A DNA stretch of 64,000 bases from an uncultured Eubacteriales bacterium (GCA_948695535.1 CAPRTS010000002.1:3975-67974), one strand, 5' to 3'; shown: positions 16,370 to 25,099, counted from the first letter of the stretch. The notes: generated from the sequence alone by a model not told the origin. Numbers and translations: made by a program.

Positions 16370-16636
16370 ATGAAAAAGTTATATACAACAGAAAAAATAC
16401 CAAACGATTGCCGAGAATGCCAATATTTTCACAATTACCATGACGCTACGAAGAATTGCGGTTTGTGTAACGATCAGTTACCGCATTGCCGCATTAAAGG
16501 TGAAGAGCCGTGGGATGACGATCAAGTGATTGATTGTCCGCTAGAAAGTTTACAGGCATACGACATCGAAGTCACACGTCGAACTTGCGAAGAGTTTATC
16601 GACTGGTTAAACAAAAAAGAAAAAGGAGTGAAATAA
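16370..16636 (+). CDS. Small Cys-rich, probable zinc-binding protein (88 aa)
   Basis: CRECQYF...CGLCNDQLPHCRI gives two or three CxxC-like pairs in the first 45 residues, which suggests a zinc knuckle. Phages often carry such proteins, and their roles are mostly unknown. It follows the clamp-like gene by 3 bp. Confidence 0.6.
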   Translation: MKKLYTTEKIPNDCRECQYFHNYHDATKNCGLCNDQLPHCRIKGEEPWDDDQVIDCPLESLQAYDIEVTRRTCEEFIDWLNKKEKGVK

Positions 16637-16638
16637 TT

Positions 16639-17058
16639 ATGTACAATTTATGGTGGGTAGTTGTCGCGACGGGAGCCGCAACAATTATATTTGGCACTTT
16701 ATACTGCGTTTTGGAATCAAGGAAACAAGATTGGTTTAGCATGAGTTGGAGTTCAATCGTGGCTTGTTTTTTTGCCATTGCGAGTGGTGTAGTTTGTATT
16801 GTAATGATTAGTATCGCTATTTATAACCCGATAAAAGCCAAAAATGAATATAACGAATTTCTAGAAACAAAAGCACTGGTGGAACGAGTATATCAGGGCG
16901 ATTATGAGCAATACGAAAATGCCGGGGCAAATGTAAAGGTCATTGAGTTAAACCAATGGCTAGCACATGCCAAATCGGAAAAGCGACAGTGGGGTAACTG
17001 GTCAATGTATTGTGGCTTGGACGTTGAGAATCTCGATTATATCGTTTTGAAACAATAA
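16639..17058 (+). CDS. Two-pass membrane protein (139 aa)
   Basis: ATG at 16639 with AAAGGAG upstream. Two hydrophobic segments (about 4-24 and 36-60) with a soluble C-terminal domain. It is the last gene before a terminator at 17081. No family is recognised. Confidence 0.6.
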   Translation: MYNLWWVVVATGAATIIFGTLYCVLESRKQDWFSMSWSSIVACFFAIASGVVCIVMISIAIYNPIKAKNEYNEFLETKALVERVYQGDYEQYENAGANVKVIELNQWLAHAKSEKRQWGNWSMYCGLDVENLDYIVLKQ

Positions 17059-17080
17059 GATAAAGCGGATTTATACCAAC

Positions 17081-17110
17081 AAAAAGCCTCGTAACAGTGC
17101 GGGGCTTTTT
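17081..17110 (+). terminator. Rho-independent terminator of the right operon
   Basis: AAAAAGCCTCG pairs with CGGGGCTTTTT around an 8-nt loop. The A/T ends mean it could work in both directions. Confidence 0.85.
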
Positions 17111-17177
17111 CTTGGAATAATTTCACAATTCCAATTTTAATTCCTTTGAAATGTACATAATTTAATTTGCTTACATA

Positions 17178-17206
17178 TTGACAATGTGTATACATTGTGA
17201 TATTAT
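17178..17206 (+). promoter_or_regulatory. relBE promoter and operator
   Basis: TTGACA (17178-17183), 17 bp, TATTAT (17201-17206). An 18-bp near palindrome ACAATGTGTATACATTGT (17181-17198) fills the spacer, and a further half-site, GCATACAAT, follows. This fits autoregulation by a RelB-type antitoxin. Confidence 0.75.
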
Positions 17207-17238
17207 GCATACAATAAGGGAAATGGGGGACAACAAAA

Positions 17239-17502
17239 ATGGCAACAATAAATGTTCGTACGGATGAAAACGTAAAGCAAGAAGCAGCACAAATTTTTAA
17301 TGATTTGGGCTTGGACATGTCGTCGGCAATTAACATTTTTTTGAAGAAATCGATTGTTGCACGCGGTATACCATTTGATGTACGTTTAGAAGTGCCTAAT
17401 AAAACTACAATTAAGGCAATTAAAGAAGGTGACGCTATGGTTAAACGTGGCGTAAAAGGTTATAGTGATACCAACGCAATGTGGAGTTCACTTAATGTAT
17501 AA
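17239..17502 (+). CDS. relB: RelB/DinJ-family antitoxin
   Basis: An 87-aa protein with the ribbon-helix-helix N-terminus typical of the family (ATINVRTDENVKQEAAQIFN, then LGLDMSSAINIFLKKSI). It binds and neutralises the downstream toxin and represses the operon. GGGGGA lies before the ATG. It has its own promoter, so it is independent of the repressor-controlled operons and likely stabilises the element. Confidence 0.9.
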   Translation: MATINVRTDENVKQEAAQIFNDLGLDMSSAINIFLKKSIVARGIPFDVRLEVPNKTTIKAIKEGDAMVKRGVKGYSDTNAMWSSLNV

Positions 17503-17770
17503 AGTTAATTATACTAATCAATTCAAGAAAGATTTGAAATTGGCACAAGCCCAAGGTAAGGATATTAACAAATTAAAAGTGGTGGTTGACATATTAGTTG
17601 CTGGTGATGAATTACCAGAAAAATATCATGACCATAACTTAACTGGTAAATACCAATCTTGCCGTGAGTGTCATATTACACCAGATTGGTTGTTAATTTA
17701 TAAAATTTACGACACTGAGTTAATATTATTACTTAACCGAGTAGGTAGCCACGCATCATTATTTAAGTGA
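17495..17770 (+). CDS. relE: RelE/YafQ-family toxin
   Basis: ATG at 17495 overlaps the antitoxin gene by 8 bp (91 aa). It has the YafQ-type pattern FKKDLKLAQAQGKDINKL, then LPEKYHDHNLTGKYQSCREC and HITPDWLLIYKI, with a late His near the C-terminus (GSHASLFK). Family members cut mRNA on the ribosome. Complete in length, so probably active. Confidence 0.92.
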   Translation: MYKVNYTNQFKKDLKLAQAQGKDINKLKVVVDILVAGDELPEKYHDHNLTGKYQSCRECHITPDWLLIYKIYDTELILLLNRVGSHASLFK

Positions 17771-17774
17771 TAAT

Positions 17775-17805
17775 AAAAAGCCCCGTGATAATGCGGGGCT
17801 TTTTT
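17775..17805 (+). terminator. Rho-independent terminator after relE
   Basis: AAAAAGCCCCG and CGGGGCTTTTTT form an 11-bp stem with an 8-nt loop. It is almost the same as the terminator at 17081-17110. Confidence 0.88.
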
Positions 17806-17814
17806 GATAATAAT

Positions 17815-17871
17815 TTTATGGCTGGTGGCAGTACGATTTGTCGCCCGAATCAGGGTACTAGTATGGGTACT
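17815..17871 (-). pseudogene. Integrase C-terminal tail remnant 1
   Basis: The minus strand encodes STHTSTLIRATNRTATSHK, which lines up with STHISTHIRSKERTDDDP at the end of the element's integrase. Nothing of the rest of an integrase is present. Confidence 0.55.
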
Positions 17872-17884
17872 TGTTAAACACACA

Positions 17885-17943
17885 ACAATATATAGCAAAA
17901 AATCTTTGAAGACCACAATATATAGTATGATAACACAATATGG
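17885..17943. repeat. Three short direct repeats, possible integrase arm sites
   Basis: ACAATATATAG occurs at 17885-17895 and 17915-17925 (30-bp period) and a shorter ACAATATGG at 17935-17943, just inside the right end of the element. Position and spacing fit arm-type sites bound by a tyrosine integrase. Confidence 0.45.
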
Positions 17944-17961
17944 TGGCAATTCGCTTTTTTC

Positions 17962-18006
17962 CTCATAACCCAAAGGTCACTGGTTCAAATCCAGTCCCCG
18001 CAACCA
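17962..18006 (+). pseudogene. 3' fragment of tRNA-fMet
   Basis: From the anticodon loop CTCATAA through CCC, the variable loop, T-arm and acceptor CCCCGCAACCA. The 5' side of the anticodon stem is replaced by T-rich element sequence, so it cannot fold into a tRNA. It marks the crossover as lying in the anticodon loop. Confidence 0.75.
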
Positions 18007-18034
18007 CCAAACACCACTTATTGTGGTGTTTTTT
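17980..18034. repeat. attR, right direct repeat of the element
   Basis: Exact 55-bp copy of 1-55, including the tRNA terminator. Confidence 0.88.
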
Positions 18035-18045
18035 GTTTATATGTA

Positions 18046-18111
18046 CTAAATGTTGCTATCTGGGTCATCGTCGGTACCGTTTTCGGGACGAATAAGGGTA
18101 CTAATCGTAGT
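18046..18111 (-). pseudogene. Integrase C-terminal tail remnant 2
   Basis: The minus strand encodes TTISTLIRPENGTDDDPD and a TAG stop, matching STHISTHIRSKERTDDDP of the intact integrase. Sixteen bases, GGGTCATCGTCGGTAC, are identical. The stop lies about 12 bp after the att terminator, the same geometry as the intact gene at the left end, so a related integrase once occupied this slot. Confidence 0.7.
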
Positions 18112-18322
18112 GTTTTGATTAGATTAACCATTTAGGTCTAAAGTTAGTTACACTTTTTAAACAAATTTAAAAAATTATTCTATTGATGCAATGATAGGTA
18201 TTTAAACTTTTTTAAGAAAATTAAATTTCTACTATAACAACATAACAAAATAATTTGATTAAGTTTTGTTTGTTAATAACATTTGTACATTATGTTTTTG
18301 ATTTGTTATAATAATTATTATT
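18112..18322. other. AT-rich intergenic stretch before the polysaccharide locus
   Basis: No ORF or hairpin of note. It holds the promoter described at 18283-18312. Composition shifts here to clearly more A and T than in the element. Confidence 0.6.
18283..18312 (+). promoter_or_regulatory. Promoter of the polysaccharide operon
   Basis: TTGTAC (18283-18288), 18 bp, TATAAT (18307-18312), with the ATG only 10 nt further on. The transcript would have almost no leader. Confidence 0.65.
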
Positions 18323-20665
18323 ATGGGTAATGCTACAAAAGTAAAAAACGATTTTTGCTCAAAAATTAGAACCTATAACTTTTTGGGATTAAAGCCCCTA
18401 TTTATTTTCATGTGGACGTCACTCTTTATAATTAGTTTGATTTCGATTTATTCGCGGAACGTCGCTTTGGCTGTGTATTTCTTCATAATCTGTGCCGCAG
18501 CTATATTTTGTAGTATTAATGAATCACTAGTATTGTCAGTTTTCATTATTCTGTTTGCTAAATGTTTTGACTTTTGGAGTGCCTCCTTGTGTTTTGAAAT
18601 TATATTTACTATTTGTTGTATCAAGAAGATGATCAATATAAAAAAAATTGGAAAAGAGTATATTTTGCCGTCAATATCTTTTTTGCTGCTTTTGATTTTG
18701 TTTCTTTCAATTAATTTTGAATTTAATAACTTAAAACAAATATTTAATTATGTTATAATAATACCACTATTAATGCAATTGTTTTATCTACGCGAAGAAA
18801 TAGACTTGGTTTTTATTATTAGGGGGTTCTTCTATACAACTTTGTTTTCATGTTTGTTTGCATTCTTGTACTATACATTTAAGTTAGATCTAGATGTGAT
18901 TCACGTTGATGAAAATAATATTTTTCGGTTTATGGGGTTTTGTGGTCACGAAGGTATTTTAGCAATTTTTGTAACTATGCTATCTATCTTTTACTTAACC
19001 TTGTATGTAAAATATAAAATTAATTTCCTGGAGTTTAGTATAAGTTTATGTTTATTGTCTATTGTTGGTTTGTCTACAAAATCAAAAACTTTTTTAGTGA
19101 TACTTTTGTTTGATATTGTTTTGTACTTCTCTATATTGTTTTACAGAAATAAAAAGAAATTCTTCCAGCAAGTGTTATGCTTTACGTTAATAATTTTGCT
19201 AATAGCGTTACTAGATTTGAACGGCCTATATGCGTATCTTAAGCGTTTTGGAAACTCATTCTTAGAAAGTAATATTTTAGATAGAATAACAACTGGAAGA
19301 TTTTCGATATGGGTGAGCTATCTGGAGTATTGGGGGAAAAGTACTATACTTGAAATTCTATTTGGTGTAGGTGGTACAAGCACAATTTTTGCAGGATGGT
19401 TACCGCCACATAATGATTATATTGAAGTACTTGTAAGGTATGGAATTATAGGTAGTGTTTTATTTGTTTTTAGTATCATACATTACATTAAATTTTTTAA
19501 TCGTAACAAAAAGTTTACTGTATCATCAGTAATTCCACTTGCCGGTATAATGTTAGTAATGCTTATTGATCCATTTATTCAGGCACGAATAATTTTCTTC
19601 TTGTTGGCGATAAGCACTTTTTTCGTGTTGCAAGATGATAAGCAGCAAGCAGTTTCTCCTATTCCAAGTAAACGCGTGTTAAATGAAAATTTAAAATTAA
19701 GCGTTATTGTGCCTGTTTATAAGGTAGAAGAATATTTGGATACTTGTATAAAATCAATTTGCAATCAAACTTACAAAAATTTAGAAATAATTTTAGTTGA
19801 TGATGGTGGTGTAGATACTTGTCCGAAGATATGTGATAAATGGGCGTCGATAGATGAAAGGATAAAAGTAATCCATAAAGATAATGGTGGCGTTTCTTCG
19901 GCAAGAAATATGGGATTAAGTGTTTGCTCGGGAGATTTAGTGTCTTTTGTGGATGCAGATGATTATTTAGAACTTGATATGTACGAAAAGCTTATTAAAA
20001 ATATAGTTGATAATGGTGCTCATGTAGCAATTTGTGGCTTTAACATCGTTAAGAATAACACAGTTAAACCATGTGAAGAAATGCGTATGACTGATTTTGT
20101 GTCGACAAATGATTTAAATTTAATTTACAATAGATCTAGAATAATCGAAACTAGTAATAGTTATTTGGTGAAAAATAGCATTCATTGCTTTTTATGGCGA
20201 ATGATTTTCAAAAGAAGTGTTATTGAAAAAGTTACATTTAATGAACAGGTGAAGGTAATGGAGGATATTTTATTCCTTTTACCCATCTTAAATAAAGAGG
20301 GAATTAAATTGTCATATGAGAATAATAAATTATATAATTATCGCGTTCGTCCAAATTCTGCGATGCACATGAAACACGCGATTTTAGATAACCACTTAGC
20401 ATTTTTTAACCATTTGCAAAAGATAGTAACTGATCAAAATTTGTTAAATCATTTTAAGTTCATGCTTTATGCAGATTGTAAATTGCGAAATGAAGTTTAT
20501 GGATGTAATGATAATTTAACTTCTATTGAATCCTGGTCAACTAAAAAAAATTATAAAGCAAGTAAAAAGTTTACGTTTGGGCTATTGTTACGTTTAAGAA
20601 ATTTATTGATATATCACAAGAAGTTTAAAATTTTAAAATTTCTATATAAATTTAAGGAGAAATAA
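18323..20665 (+). CDS. O-antigen polymerase (Wzy-like)-GT2 glycosyltransferase fusion
   Basis: A 780-aa protein. Residues 1-450 form about a dozen membrane segments with a large outer loop before PPHNDYIEVLVRYGIIG, typical of the Wzy/WaaL O-antigen ligase-polymerase group. From about 455, LKLSVIVPVYKVEEYLDTCI starts a GT2 domain with LVDDGG, NGGVSSARNMGL and FVDADDYLE (DxD). Polymerase and sugar transferase are normally separate, so the fusion would couple chain building to polymerisation at the membrane. Codons and AT content differ from the core. Confidence 0.8.
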   Translation: MGNATKVKNDFCSKIRTYNFLGLKPLFIFMWTSLFIISLISIYSRNVALAVYFFIICAAAIFCSINESLVLSVFIILFAKCFDFWSASLCFEIIFTICCIKKMINIKKIGKEYILPSISFLLLLILFLSINFEFNNLKQIFNYVIIIPLLMQLFYLREEIDLVFIIRGFFYTTLFSCLFAFLYYTFKLDLDVIHVDENNIFRFMGFCGHEGILAIFVTMLSIFYLTLYVKYKINFLEFSISLCLLSIVGLSTKSKTFLVILLFDIVLYFSILFYRNKKKFFQQVLCFTLIILLIALLDLNGLYAYLKRFGNSFLESNILDRITTGRFSIWVSYLEYWGKSTILEILFGVGGTSTIFAGWLPPHNDYIEVLVRYGIIGSVLFVFSIIHYIKFFNRNKKFTVSSVIPLAGIMLVMLIDPFIQARIIFFLLAISTFFVLQDDKQQAVSPIPSKRVLNENLKLSVIVPVYKVEEYLDTCIKSICNQTYKNLEIILVDDGGVDTCPKICDKWASIDERIKVIHKDNGGVSSARNMGLSVCSGDLVSFVDADDYLELDMYEKLIKNIVDNGAHVAICGFNIVKNNTVKPCEEMRMTDFVSTNDLNLIYNRSRIIETSNSYLVKNSIHCFLWRMIFKRSVIEKVTFNEQVKVMEDILFLLPILNKEGIKLSYENNKLYNYRVRPNSAMHMKHAILDNHLAFFNHLQKIVTDQNLLNHFKFMLYADCKLRNEVYGCNDNLTSIESWSTKKNYKASKKFTFGLLLRLRNLLIYHKKFKILKFLYKFKEK

Positions 20666-20669
20666 TTAT

Positions 20670-21884
20670 ATGAAAATAGTTTTTTATAATTCATTTATGG
20701 GGCTACCAATTCCATCTACTATGGGTGGCGGGGCGGAGGAGTTGTTGACTATATTGTTAAACGAAAACGAAAAGGCAGACAGCCCGGATGAGTTTTATTT
20801 TGTTCAAAAGTATTGTTATGGAAAAGAAAAAAAATATATGATGCCAAACAATCTTCAAAATAGCAAGTTGGTTTATGTTAGGTATAATCGATTTTTCAAT
20901 TTTTTTCAGAGGGTTGTCAACAAATGTTTAAAAATATTAAAAATTAAAAAAAATTATCCTACTGTTTTCCCTACCGATTACCATAACCAAGCATTAAAAG
21001 AAATAAAAAAAATTGATCCAGATATTATTATTTTTGAAGGTCAAGTTGATGCTAATATACCAAAGTATCAAAAAAGATTTGGAAAATCGAAATTGTATTT
21101 ACATCTCCACATACAGGATTTGGAAAAAGTCGCAATGGATCAAAATGTGGCGGGAATTATTTCAGTTAGCAATTTTATTAATAAGGATTATGAATCTTTT
21201 GTTAATAAGCCTATGAATAATTATGTACTATTAAACAGTGTTGATGAAGATAGATTTAATAAGTCGATAACTCAGAACGAAAGGACGGAAATTAGGAAAA
21301 AGTTTGGGTTTAATGCTGATGACTTTGTTGTTGTTTTTTGTGGTCGCATTGCGTCGGAGAAAGGCGTTAAAGAATTGTGTGGTGCCATATTGGCATCTCA
21401 ACCAAGTGTTAAGCTGTTGATTGTTGGTGGCGTTTCGTCCGCGAAAAAACAAACATCGTCTTATCAGAGAGAAATACAAAGAATTTCGTCTTCATCCAAT
21501 AATCGTATACGATTTACTGGTTATATTAATAATAAAGATTTATACAAAATATACCAAAGTGCTGATATTCAAACAATTCCATCGCTTTGGGAAGAAGCCG
21601 CAGGGTTAGTTGTTATTGAAGGGCAACTGTCTGGCTTACCACAAATAATGACACGCTCAGGAGGGATGCAAGAATATGCAAACCAAAATGGAAGTATCGT
21701 TTTGGATAAAGATCAGCAAGTAGTTCAAGGATTAGTGGCGGCGATTAAAATATTAAAAGAGAACCCGCAACTACTGCGGAAGATGGGAAAGTCAAATAAA
21801 GAGTATGCGAAACAGTTTACAAAACATAATTACTATGTTAATTTTAAGAGAATAATAACAGATATTGCGCGGAGGAAATGTTGA
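20670..21884 (+). CDS. GT4-family glycosyltransferase
   Basis: A 404-aa GT-B enzyme: N-terminal acceptor domain with MGGGAEELL, then a nucleotide-sugar domain with VVFCGRIASEKGVKELCGAI, IQTIPSLWEEAAGLVVIEGQ (the E-x7-E motif) and a glycine-rich end. It would add a sugar during polysaccharide synthesis in the cytoplasm. It starts 4 bp after the previous stop with AAGGAG. Sugar specificity is unknown. Confidence 0.88.
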   Translation: MKIVFYNSFMGLPIPSTMGGGAEELLTILLNENEKADSPDEFYFVQKYCYGKEKKYMMPNNLQNSKLVYVRYNRFFNFFQRVVNKCLKILKIKKNYPTVFPTDYHNQALKEIKKIDPDIIIFEGQVDANIPKYQKRFGKSKLYLHLHIQDLEKVAMDQNVAGIISVSNFINKDYESFVNKPMNNYVLLNSVDEDRFNKSITQNERTEIRKKFGFNADDFVVVFCGRIASEKGVKELCGAILASQPSVKLLIVGGVSSAKKQTSSYQREIQRISSSSNNRIRFTGYINNKDLYKIYQSADIQTIPSLWEEAAGLVVIEGQLSGLPQIMTRSGGMQEYANQNGSIVLDKDQQVVQGLVAAIKILKENPQLLRKMGKSNKEYAKQFTKHNYYVNFKRIITDIARRKC

Positions 21885-21885
21885 A

Positions 21886-22797
21886 ATGACAACAGTGACA
21901 TTAGTTACGGCATTTTTCCCGATCAGCAGAGAACAATGGAGTAAATTTGCTAAATCGACCCAAAACTATTTAGATTATTTCAAATTTTGGGCAAGAATCA
22001 AAAATGACTTGATTATCTATACGTCACCTGACATGGTCGAACCAATTAGAACGATACGTAATTCCTTTGGCGATAGGACCACTAAAATAATTGGTATCAA
22101 AAATTTGACTACTAAGGAACCTAAAATATATAAAATGTTACAAGGCGTTGCTTCACAACCGTATTCTAAAAATTTTAGATTGACGCCTGATAACCCAGAA
22201 TGTTGGAATGTGGATTATAATTTTGTTATGCATATGAAATATTGGTTTATGCAAGATGCGTCACGTCATTTGAATGATAACGAAATGTTAGCTTGGATTG
22301 ATTTTGGTTATAATCATGGCGGAGAGTACTACTTAGATAGTGAACAATTTGCCTTTTTATGGGAACCAAAACTTTCCCCAAAAATTCATCTGTTTTTAAA
22401 ACATGAGTTAACCAATGATCCAATTTTTGATATATGCAGAAGAATGGATACTTATGTACAAGGTTCGTTAGTTGTTGGCCCAGCAAATCTATGGCAAGAC
22501 CTATACCCAATTTATAAGCGCGAGGTTGAATCGTTGGCGGATGTTGGTCTTATGGATGATGATCAGACAGTGCTATTAATGTGTTATAGAAAGAAACCTG
22601 AAATTTTTGAAATTCATAATGATATAAAGGCGTGGCATTCTCAAATCCAACAGACTTGTGATATCAAATTTAAAGTTGCTGAGCACAAAAAAAATAATAT
22701 GCAGAAATTTCGAACTAAATTCGGACACAAGAAAAGATGTTTATTTTACGCGTTAAAAACCTATAAACATTTGTCAGCTGAGGAGATTAAATATTAG
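21886..22797 (+). CDS. HtrL/YibB-like glycosyltransferase
   Basis: ATG at 21886 with GGAGG (303 aa). TLVTAFFPISREQWSKFAKS, then LIIYTSPDMVEPI and EMLAWIDFGYNHGG match the HtrL_YibB family found in LPS and capsule loci. DFGYNH probably supplies the metal-binding Asp. It overlaps the next gene by 1 bp. Confidence 0.75.
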   Translation: MTTVTLVTAFFPISREQWSKFAKSTQNYLDYFKFWARIKNDLIIYTSPDMVEPIRTIRNSFGDRTTKIIGIKNLTTKEPKIYKMLQGVASQPYSKNFRLTPDNPECWNVDYNFVMHMKYWFMQDASRHLNDNEMLAWIDFGYNHGGEYYLDSEQFAFLWEPKLSPKIHLFLKHELTNDPIFDICRRMDTYVQGSLVVGPANLWQDLYPIYKREVESLADVGLMDDDQTVLLMCYRKKPEIFEIHNDIKAWHSQIQQTCDIKFKVAEHKKNNMQKFRTKFGHKKRCLFYALKTYKHLSAEEIKY

Positions 22798-24344
22798 TGA
22801 CAAGGACTGAGAATTCCATCAGAAATTTTAAATATGGTTTAATAATGCAATTGTTAAACCTTGTTTTTGCGTTTGTTTTAAGAACAGTATTTGTTTATGT
22901 TCTTGGCAATGTTTATTTGGGTATTAATGGAATCTTTTCAAATATATTGACTATATTATCCTTGGCCGATTTAGGTTTTGAAACGGTTTTAACTTATAGT
23001 TTGTACAAACCACTACAAGAGCAAAATCAAGCAAAGATTAACGCTTTAATGCAATATTTCAAAAAAATTTATCATACAATCTCGTTGACGGTTTTGTTTG
23101 GTGGACTATGCTTATTGCCTTTTTTGCGCTATTTAATTGGTAACGTAAGTGTCCCGGAGAATTTATATCTTGTTTATTTATTGCAACTTTTAAATACGTC
23201 TTTTTCGTATTTATGTGCGTATAAGATTTTAATCTTTACGGCTGATCAAAAGGAATACATTATAAGTATTTTTAGGAATTTATTCATGATAATCGGTAAT
23301 ATAGGACTGATTGTTTTGTTGCTTACCACTAAAGCCTATATGGTATATTTAGTATTTCAAATAGTAATAACTTTGTCGTCGAATGTTTTTTTGGCATTTT
23401 GGGCAAATAAGAAATACCCGTACGTGGTTGGCCATTCTACAATATTAGATAAAGAAGAAAAAAAGAAAATTCGTAAAAACGCTCTGGGGATGAGTATGCA
23501 CAAAATTGGTGGTGTGGTTGTTAATGGCACTGATAATATTTTGTTAACATTAATTGTTAATGTATCAGTTGTTGGTTATTATTCTAATTATTTATTAATT
23601 ACTAATTCGCTTAAAAAAATTACGCAGATTTTTGGCCGGTCATGCTTGGGATCGGTTGGAAATTTAAATGTGGCAGATCAAACAAAAAACTATGCAATAT
23701 TTAAAAATATTGCATTTCTTAATTTTTGGATATATGCTTTTTGTTCTGTTTGTTTATTTATCCTATTTAAGCCTTTTATTTCTCTCTGGTTGGGGAGCCA
23801 ATTCTTATTACCAATGAATGTTGAATTGATAATATGTTTATTGTTCTTGATTGATGGCTTTAGAATTCCCGTACAGATTTTTAGGGAAGCAATGGGAATT
23901 TTCTATGTAGATAGATTTCGTCCATTGTGTGAAGCGATTCTTAATCTAGTTATTTCAATAGCGCTTGGACTATGGTTGGGTACAATTGGTATTTTTTTAG
24001 GAACTTTAATATCTTTAACCTTTTCAGCTGTGTATGAGTTTATTGTGCTTTTTGTATATGGTTTAAAAACAAATCCTAAAGGTTTTATATTCATGTATAT
24101 GAAATTTTTATTTTTAAGTATTGCCATTTCAATTGCTATATTATTGATAAGGGACCACTTAAATTTTTCTCCAATTATTAATTTATTAGTATTAGCAATA
24201 ATATCTTTGTTTGGTATAAATACTATTTTTATTTTGTTTAATCTAGGGACGAAAGAATTTAAATTTTTTGTAAAACTACTACTCAATAGAATTAAAAATG
24301 TTTTCAACTCATTAAAAAGAAACAACAAATGTAAAGAGGGTTAA
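22797..24344 (+). CDS. Polysaccharide flippase (MOP/Wzx family)
   Basis: A 515-aa protein starting with GTG. It has about 14 membrane segments. The N-terminal FGLxxLGxxYLGxNGIFSN-like pattern (YVLGNVYLGINGIFSNILTI) is typical of Gram-positive Wzx proteins. It would flip lipid-linked repeat units to the outside for the Wzy domain. Last gene of the island; a short AATGTT/AACATT hairpin lies just after its stop. Confidence 0.85.
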   Translation: MTRTENSIRNFKYGLIMQLLNLVFAFVLRTVFVYVLGNVYLGINGIFSNILTILSLADLGFETVLTYSLYKPLQEQNQAKINALMQYFKKIYHTISLTVLFGGLCLLPFLRYLIGNVSVPENLYLVYLLQLLNTSFSYLCAYKILIFTADQKEYIISIFRNLFMIIGNIGLIVLLLTTKAYMVYLVFQIVITLSSNVFLAFWANKKYPYVVGHSTILDKEEKKKIRKNALGMSMHKIGGVVVNGTDNILLTLIVNVSVVGYYSNYLLITNSLKKITQIFGRSCLGSVGNLNVADQTKNYAIFKNIAFLNFWIYAFCSVCLFILFKPFISLWLGSQFLLPMNVELIICLLFLIDGFRIPVQIFREAMGIFYVDRFRPLCEAILNLVISIALGLWLGTIGIFLGTLISLTFSAVYEFIVLFVYGLKTNPKGFIFMYMKFLFLSIAISIAILLIRDHLNFSPIINLLVLAIISLFGINTIFILFNLGTKEFKFFVKLLLNRIKNVFNSLKRNNKCKEG

Positions 24345-24406
24345 TGTTTTTAACATTGACACATGAATGTTTTTCTTACAACAAGTAGCAATCTTCCAGT
24401 TAATAT

Positions 24407-25099
24407 TTATTGGCTTTTAGCAGTGTCGGGGTTTTTGGTGCGATTACTGATAAAAGTACGCAAACGTTTAATGTTGTCGAAAAGGTACAAGATATATCCA
24501 ATTGCAACAAAAACGGCAATCAAGATTACCAACCACGTTATAAAACCACCTATTCCTAAGGTATTGATGTCTAGAAAGAAATAGGGGTATAACAAAGCAG
24601 TAGTGTTGTTGCCAATAATTTTTGCTCGTACCACAATATAAATAACGTAGATTAAGGGCATTATTACGCACAGTAAGGGGTAATACCAACGGGTTAGATT
24701 ATGTTGATAAAACAATACCCAATCTAAAATAAACATAATTGGCAGAATTAAGTGGTTTAATAAATTAGATAAAGATAAAAAGTATTCAACTATTCCGTAT
24801 TCGCTGGCCAATAAAAAATTATAAACCAAACATGTAACCATAATCATAATCACACACATAAACTTAAAACAAGGCGCGGGCGATAAGGGCTGGTCAGTGC
24901 GGTGGTAATTTTTGACACTAAGGACTAAGGTAATAAGCATCAAGCCCCAGCAAAGGTAGTTGCTGAGATTTGTATAATAAAGGTAAAAATCGTAATTGAA
25001 TTGTCTTTTGAAGTACCCCAAAGTACCAATAAAACCAATTAACCCCAAAACGCAATAAGCGGTTAAATAAATAATACGGGCTATTTTATTTTTAATCAT
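24407..25099 (-). CDS. Pr6Pr-family integral membrane protein
   Basis: A 230-aa protein with six to seven membrane segments. YYTNLSNYLCWGL and FLSLSNLLNHLILPIMFILD, each with a TN/SNLLxH-like motif, match the Pr6Pr group. Biochemical role is unknown. It overlaps the degV start by 4 bp, so the two are co-expressed. Confidence 0.75.
   Translation of the reverse strand: MIKNKIARIIYLTAYCVLGLIGFIGTLGYFKRQFNYDFYLYYTNLSNYLCWGLMLITLVLSVKNYHRTDQPLSPAPCFKFMCVIMIMVTCLVYNFLLASEYGIVEYFLSLSNLLNHLILPIMFILDWVLFYQHNLTRWYYPLLCVIMPLIYVIYIVVRAKIIGNNTTALLYPYFFLDINTLGIGGFITWLVILIAVFVAIGYILYLFDNIKRLRTFISNRTKNPDTAKSQ

Larger units (their letters stand above)
1..18034. mobile_element. tRNA-fMet-integrated genetic element, about 18 kb
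   Basis: A 55-bp exact direct repeat at 1-55 and 17980-18034 bounds the element. The repeat holds the T-arm and acceptor end of a tRNA plus its terminator. A tyrosine integrase lies against the left repeat, followed by a repressor, two operons with matching operators, three methyltransferases, a P-loop ATPase, a clamp-like protein and a toxin-antitoxin pair. No capsid, portal, terminase, relaxase or type IV coupling protein is recognised, so prophage, ICE and satellite are all open. Arg codons are mostly CGN as in the core genes, so the element looks adapted to this host. Confidence 0.85.

Noticed and set aside
17941..18009. A second functional tRNA-fMet at the right end
   Set aside because: The 5' half and the 5' anticodon-stem strand are missing, so it cannot fold.
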